In this document: piece by piece, positions 59,811 to 64,000 of the stretch
How positions within the stretch are numbered: the stretch's first letter is position 1
Layout of the letters: the number at the start of each line of letters is the position of its first letter
Assembly: GCF_000247695.1 (NCBI RefSeq)
Contig: NW_004624881.1
Span: forward strand, 1,379,923 to 1,443,922
Length of the DNA stretch: 64,000 nt
Direction: 5' to 3'
From: Heterocephalus glaber
Lineage: Eukaryota; Chordata; Mammalia; Rodentia; Bathyergidae
The notes under the pieces: model-generated
What the model saw: the letters and a program-made list of their open reading frames with translations, nothing else
Database searches by the model: none
Told to the model about the DNA's origin: nothing
Translations under genes and position numbers: made by a program

Positions 59811-61030
59811 ATAGATCTGACATATATTCTCTCACCTTGATGTTGTGACTACAAGTATGTAGCTAGCTATCAACAAAGATTATTTTATCATTGAATCAAT
59901 TTATTAATAGAAGCTCAGTTAGTTATAGGTGACAGATTCAATGGGTTTGCTTTTCCACCCACTCTCCGTCTAAACTATTTTCCTTTCAGTTCTTCAGGTG
60001 GATGGCACAAAGCTGTACAAACTAAAAGTATGCAGTCAGGGATGAAACTGTTGTGGTTTGTCAATCTGCCATGGAAATGCTTGTCTATAAAAAGATGATA
60101 TAGCTCTATGTTGAAAGACTGATTACTGTGATTACTGAAAATTTAGCATATATAAACTTATCCTTTACCTGTTTTGGTCATGCATTTACTACAACACCTT
60201 TCTTTACCCTTCCTGTAGGCCATTACAGGAAACAAAATATCACTCCTATGATTTAGCACTATATTTGAACTTACATTATATTTATATTTACATTCATATT
60301 TATTCCGATTAATACAGAAGTAATTAGGGTTTTTGAACAAGAAGAATATTCCCCCTAGACACCTTACTATAATGATTCCTTAGAGAAAGTAGGTCTGATA
60401 TAAATGATAGACTCACCCTTAATATGGGTCCTAAATTTAAGTGATGAATTTACTGTTGTTGACTGCTCCCATCATTTGACATGATCATACTGTGTTCTTC
60501 TTGCTGAATAGTTTTGTTGGTAAAATAATCTGTGTTATTCATAGTAATATGTTCTTGATATAGAAATAGTAAATATAACATAACTTTAATTTTGTTCAGG
60601 TTTAAGGTCCATGTATGATATCTTTGGTTAGTTGGCTACTATTGTTTTCTTTATATAGAAAAAACTTAAAGTAACTATGTACTGAACAGAAAAAAAAACT
60701 GTATAATACATTTAGCACTGACCATACACAAATGAGTAGATTATAAATAATACTAAAGTTTGATTTCTGGACAATTTCCAGTGGAAAGAAAATGTTAGAT
60801 ATGCATCCCTTATGCTGGTTCTCATTACATTTGAGTGCTTAGAATTCCTCATTTTTACCAAATAGTCACAAAAATCATGTGCAGAGATTACATTTCATAG
60901 GACCTTCTCAGAATCCCTAGTAAAAGAACTACTGCTCCTTCAGAGTAATGAGAAGTGCTGTAAAAATTTTACTTATAAAAATTATTGACAAAATGTCATT
61001 TTAATTTTTCTAATTAAATTAGATTATATA
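59811..61030. other. No gene recognised
   Basis: A+T-rich unclassified sequence without recognisable repeats or domains. Confidence 0.4.
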
Positions 61031-61138
61031 TGATATAGTATTTTTTTTTTGGTACTGGAGATCGAACTCGGGTCCTTGCGCTTGCGCAGCAGGCTCTGAA
61101 ACCACTGAGCTAAATCTCCCGTCTGATATAGTATTTTT
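61031..61138 (-). mobile_element. tRNA-Ala-like SINE, antisense, perfect target-site duplication
   Basis: T run, then ggtactggagatcgaactcgg (reverse of the B-box region) and ccactgagctaaatctccc (reverse of the A-box region). Flanked by exact 15-base repeats tgatatagtattttt at 61031-61045 and 61124-61138; the first overlaps the T tail. Confidence 0.93.
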
Positions 61139-61436
61139 AATAGGAGTAGTTTGTTGATATAAGTTCCCTCACCATATGAACAGATGCTTCATTTTACAGA
61201 TAAAGACAATAAACTCAATGGGACAAATATGAATAATCAAGTGCAAAATTTAGGAGAAATATGATACAATGTTTGACTGATTATTAATATTTAATTGTTG
61301 ATTATCCAAATTAGGAAAAAAACACATTATCCTTATTATAATGTTATTAGATATAATGTCTGATTTAAAACATCAGGTTTATAAGAATGAGTAAAGAGAA
61401 AAATGAGAATTATTTGCAAATTAATAGTAAGACAAG

Positions 61437-62451
61437 ATATTACTTTGCCACAGACCAGCTGCAGTCGATGCAGGGTAGGAAGGGGAGAGGTCTCGGGCCA
61501 GCGAGTAAGAAAAGAACCTTCTCAAGCAATGTGCAGGTTCCCTCTGAGAAGTCTCAGGGTCTGATTTATTTTTATATCTTTAAGCAATGGCTAGGAGGCA
61601 TTGGGCAGAACATATTTACATTTTAGGTTGCCTTAGCAATTTCTATAGAAATAAAAGTTATTTTTTACTAAACAAAGTATATTTTTCCTAAGCTGATTCA
61701 TTTCATTGAACATCATGAATACATTTTTAAAATTACAATTGTCCCCTTATTTACCCACACCTAAGCAGAACAGAAGGTAACTTAATCAAAATCTCTATAT
61801 CAGTGGGGATACAAGCAAGATTTAGTTAATTAAATGTCAAACTTCTGGTCATCAGCTGGCCCTTGAGAAACTGCATAATGGTTAATATAGTTTGCTATTA
61901 GCTCTCTACTTTTTCTATACCTCTATTCATCTTGCTTAAATGTTATTTGGGTTCATGGTCCATGAGCAGGAGATGTTTACAGTACTTTGAGAAAAACTGA
62001 GTAACTTGCCTCCTTAGTGTATTTATCTGTCTTAACTTTCTTTCTATTTCCCATTTCCCACTGTGTCTTACATCTAAAATCTGTCCTTTCAATCTCTTTA
62101 TAAGACCCCTTTAGTAAGAAGAAAGTCATCAATAGAAGAAAGGAGTTACAGTAGCAGGAAAACAGAGGGAGTTTTAGGAGAGGTTTCTTTAGAAGTGGGT
62201 GTGACAATAGAACTGAGAGAAACAGGAATTTGGGACTTGTGAGCCAGATCAGATTTCAATACAACATTGCCAATTTGCCTCATGGAGAATATGTTGTTAT
62301 CCACAAATACAATGATTCCTGTGACCAGAGTAACAATTGTAAACATTAGGGCAAGAAAAAATAAAACATGAGGGTACGATGTGTTCCACCCTCCTTTTCC
62401 CCCAGCTGGAACTTTGTCAAGCAGCATTGCAGGTCGGTCGGGCTTCGCCAT
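61437..62451 (-). mobile_element. LTR/ERV-like fragment, antisense, with a membrane-protein-like leader frame
   Basis: The distal end (minus strand, 61620 to 61437) looks like an LTR end: an A+T-rich promoter-like stretch, aaataaa near 61572, then gcaacctgcacattgc-type text and cagctggtctgtggc, similar in style to betaretrovirus-like (IAP/ERVK-type) LTRs. At the other end a minus-strand frame from ATG at 62451 (good start context, purine at -3 and G at +4) runs 101 codons to 62146. It has a short basic/proline tail, then one strong hydrophobic segment of about 22 residues at residues 29-51, then a hydrophilic S/T-rich part that ends in stops. This could be a relic of an envelope leader region with internal deletion, or an unrelated host sequence. 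The family is not identified. Confidence 0.35.
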
Positions 62452-63440
62452 TACTTGTAATATTTACATATATTTACTATTATATTTTCTAACTAATAAT
62501 ATGCAGATGCAGACAAAATTTAATAGATCTGTTTAATCATGAACATCTAAAAATCTAAGAACTGACATTACAACTGCTATTTGCTTGAATTGTTTTCACT
62601 GATTGAATATCCTGCATCAATTGCATGGCATAGAAGCATTTTGAAATTACTGTAATTTGCTTTCCTATATTTCACGATTTGAAAATATTTCCAATGAAAG
62701 ATTATTTTCTCCACAGTATGGCACAAAGCAAGTGCTGCTGTAGGAAATAAATATAACATATCCTTGGGACTGTAGCAATTCTCATTTACATCTTAAAAGA
62801 AAAAAATGGTAGCAGAAAGCAAGGTCATAGCATCCGTATTAATAAATCATTATGTGTCATTTGTATTAGCTTTTAATTGAAAAAGGAAAACACTGCAAGT
62901 TTTCTCCAAGCAGAATGTACTAGAAGGGGTGCATGGAAAGTAAATTTTCACTTTATTTTGTGACTAATTTTATCTATGAATTTACTATGACATATATGTG
63001 ATATTGAAGGGAAATTGTTTTTAAAGTGATGGAAAAATTCCTCAGGGTACATGTACACAGACTTTCAGTCAGCTTATTAAACACTGTGGTTGTGTGGATG
63101 GCTATGGTACATGCTAATGTTTTCACTCAGTAATATGATGTTGAGCTTGCAAAGGATTCCCCTGCTGTGTCTTCCCAGTAGAGATACTCTGAAATGATAA
63201 ACACCATGTATGGAACCCTTCAGCCAGTACTTAGTTAGGTTTTCCCATTGGTCTAATTCCTAGTTTTTAAAATGTTTTTATAAAAACATACACACATAAT
63301 CCATAATAAAAACCAGTAAAATATACAAATATATGATATATAACAAATTTATAAAGCATACAACACAACGATACTCAAGAGACTGTTTCTACTTCAAATA
63401 TTTTAGAAATGGGATAGAATATAAAACTTCAATCATTGAG
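62452..63440. other. No gene recognised
   Basis: A+T-rich unclassified sequence upstream of the SINE and the partial OR. Confidence 0.4.
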
Positions 63441-63443
63441 ATA

Positions 63444-63539
63444 AGATAAGAAATGATTGGTTCTGGTGCCTGCCTCACAAGTACAAGGTCCTAAGTTCTA
63501 TCCCTGGTCACCCCTCAAAAAAACAAGATAAGAAATGAT
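63444..63539 (+). mobile_element. 5'-truncated tRNA-Ala-like SINE with target-site duplication
   Basis: Only the 3' two thirds remain (ggtgcctgcctcacaagtac, then taagttctatccctggtc and an A tail). Flanked by exact 14-base repeats agataagaaatgat at 63444-63457 and 63526-63539. Confidence 0.88.
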
Positions 63540-63872
63540 GAAGAAAGATCACACATCATATTTCACTGAATTATAAATTCCCTGAAAATGTGGAAGATGC
63601 AAAGTGATGACAAAGGAGAGGAACTGTCAGGAGTCTAAAGAGTACTCACAGCGCTTCCTCCTGATGAAGACACAGGATAAATATGTCAAAGAATACCATG
63701 AATATAGTACTTAAAAAAACTGAAATCTCTTACTAAATTAAAACTGACATAATTCATCACTAACCACACCTCAACTGTTTTCTAAGAGTTTCTCAGCACT
63801 AAGCTCTTTGGTTGCAAGCTTCACGTGTGTTTGTTGATTTCTTCCCTCCAGAGATATACACATGGAGAGGAG

Positions 63873-64000
63873 GTGGACATCTACAATGTCACCACAGTGA
63901 CTCAGTTCATCCTCATGGGGCTCTCTGACCTCCCCAAAGTGCACTACCCTCTCTTTGGGGCCTTTCTCAGCATCTACCAGGTCACCTTGGTGGGAAATGG
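63873..64000 (+). pseudogene. Olfactory receptor, N-terminal part, truncated by the window edge; start appears frame-disrupted
   Basis: The frame from 63873 reads through the edge: [33 protein letters not shown], typical of a class II OR N-terminus with an N-glycosylation site (NVT) and the TM1 GN motif. It is not a member of the OR14-like set (different N-terminus). The only nearby ATG, at 63862, is out of frame with this reading by two bases, and the in-frame codons before 63873 contain no ATG close by. So either a small indel damaged the start or translation starts at an unseen upstream exon. Whether the rest is intact cannot be judged. Subfamily not recognised. Confidence 0.75.

Noticed and set aside
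1..64000. CRISPR arrays, operons, bacterial or phage genes, or an intact novel gene system
   Set aside because: No regular spacer-repeat pattern and no prokaryotic gene layout. Everything with a recognisable domain is an OR pseudogene, a retrocopy or a transposable element.

Overview
This is a mammalian genomic window of about 60-65% A+T. It is almost entirely non-coding and has a decayed olfactory receptor (OR) cluster embedded in retrotransposon debris. The tRNA-Ala-like (ID-type) SINEs, the L1 3' ends with a lineage-specific tail, an ERV-L relic and the lack of any noticed murid B1/B2 or primate Alu point to a non-murid rodent (beaver- or squirrel-like). The species is an inference. One assembly gap of 165 N lies at 41415-41579. 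I found no intact protein-coding gene.

Four OR14-like pseudogenes are present: A (9743-10725, +), B (30071-31711, -), C (43226-44168, +) and D (50996-51942, +). They are copies of one ancestral gene and share several kilobases of flanking sequence on both sides, so this is a segmental duplication array. Unit B is inverted and sits head-on against a separate + strand fragment of the same 5' flank. Each copy is broken by its own set of lesions. A fifth OR, an OR2T-like pseudogene (20308-21263, +), lies between A and B. The beginning of a sixth OR (63873-64000, +) runs off the right edge. An OR2T plus OR14 mixture resembles the human 1q44 OR cluster (established knowledge; synteny is inferred). 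All five OR copies that reach TM3 have lost the arginine of the DRY motif.

Layout: 1-4270 antisense L1 with its 5' end in the window; 5200-6775 old L1 pieces; 5930-13600 duplication unit A; 13700-20300 mostly unrecognised sequence with a SINE, an old L1 ORF2 remnant and a MIR; 20308-21263 OR2T-like pseudogene; 22800-23265 probable solo LTR; 26220-27745 L1 and antisense ERV-L pol relic; 28700-33160 inverted unit B, whose OR is split by a CCDC47 processed pseudogene; 33290-34480 orphan 5' flank; 35900-38821 L1 pieces, including a twin-primed (5'-inverted) insertion; 38870-46560 unit C; 46570-48640 L1 pieces; 48645-55000 unit D, split by an L1 5'UTR-like insert; 55220-59810 L1 pieces, SINEs and a GC-rich patch; 61437-62451 antisense LTR/ERV-like fragment; 63444-64000 SINE and the partial OR.

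Nothing here looks like a new enzymatic or defence system. The most informative signals are the retrotransposition signatures (target-site duplications, twin priming, a gene retrocopy inside a pseudogene), the rearranged OR14 duplications and the shared loss of the DRY arginine. All repeat and gene identifications are by eye and memory, without a database search.
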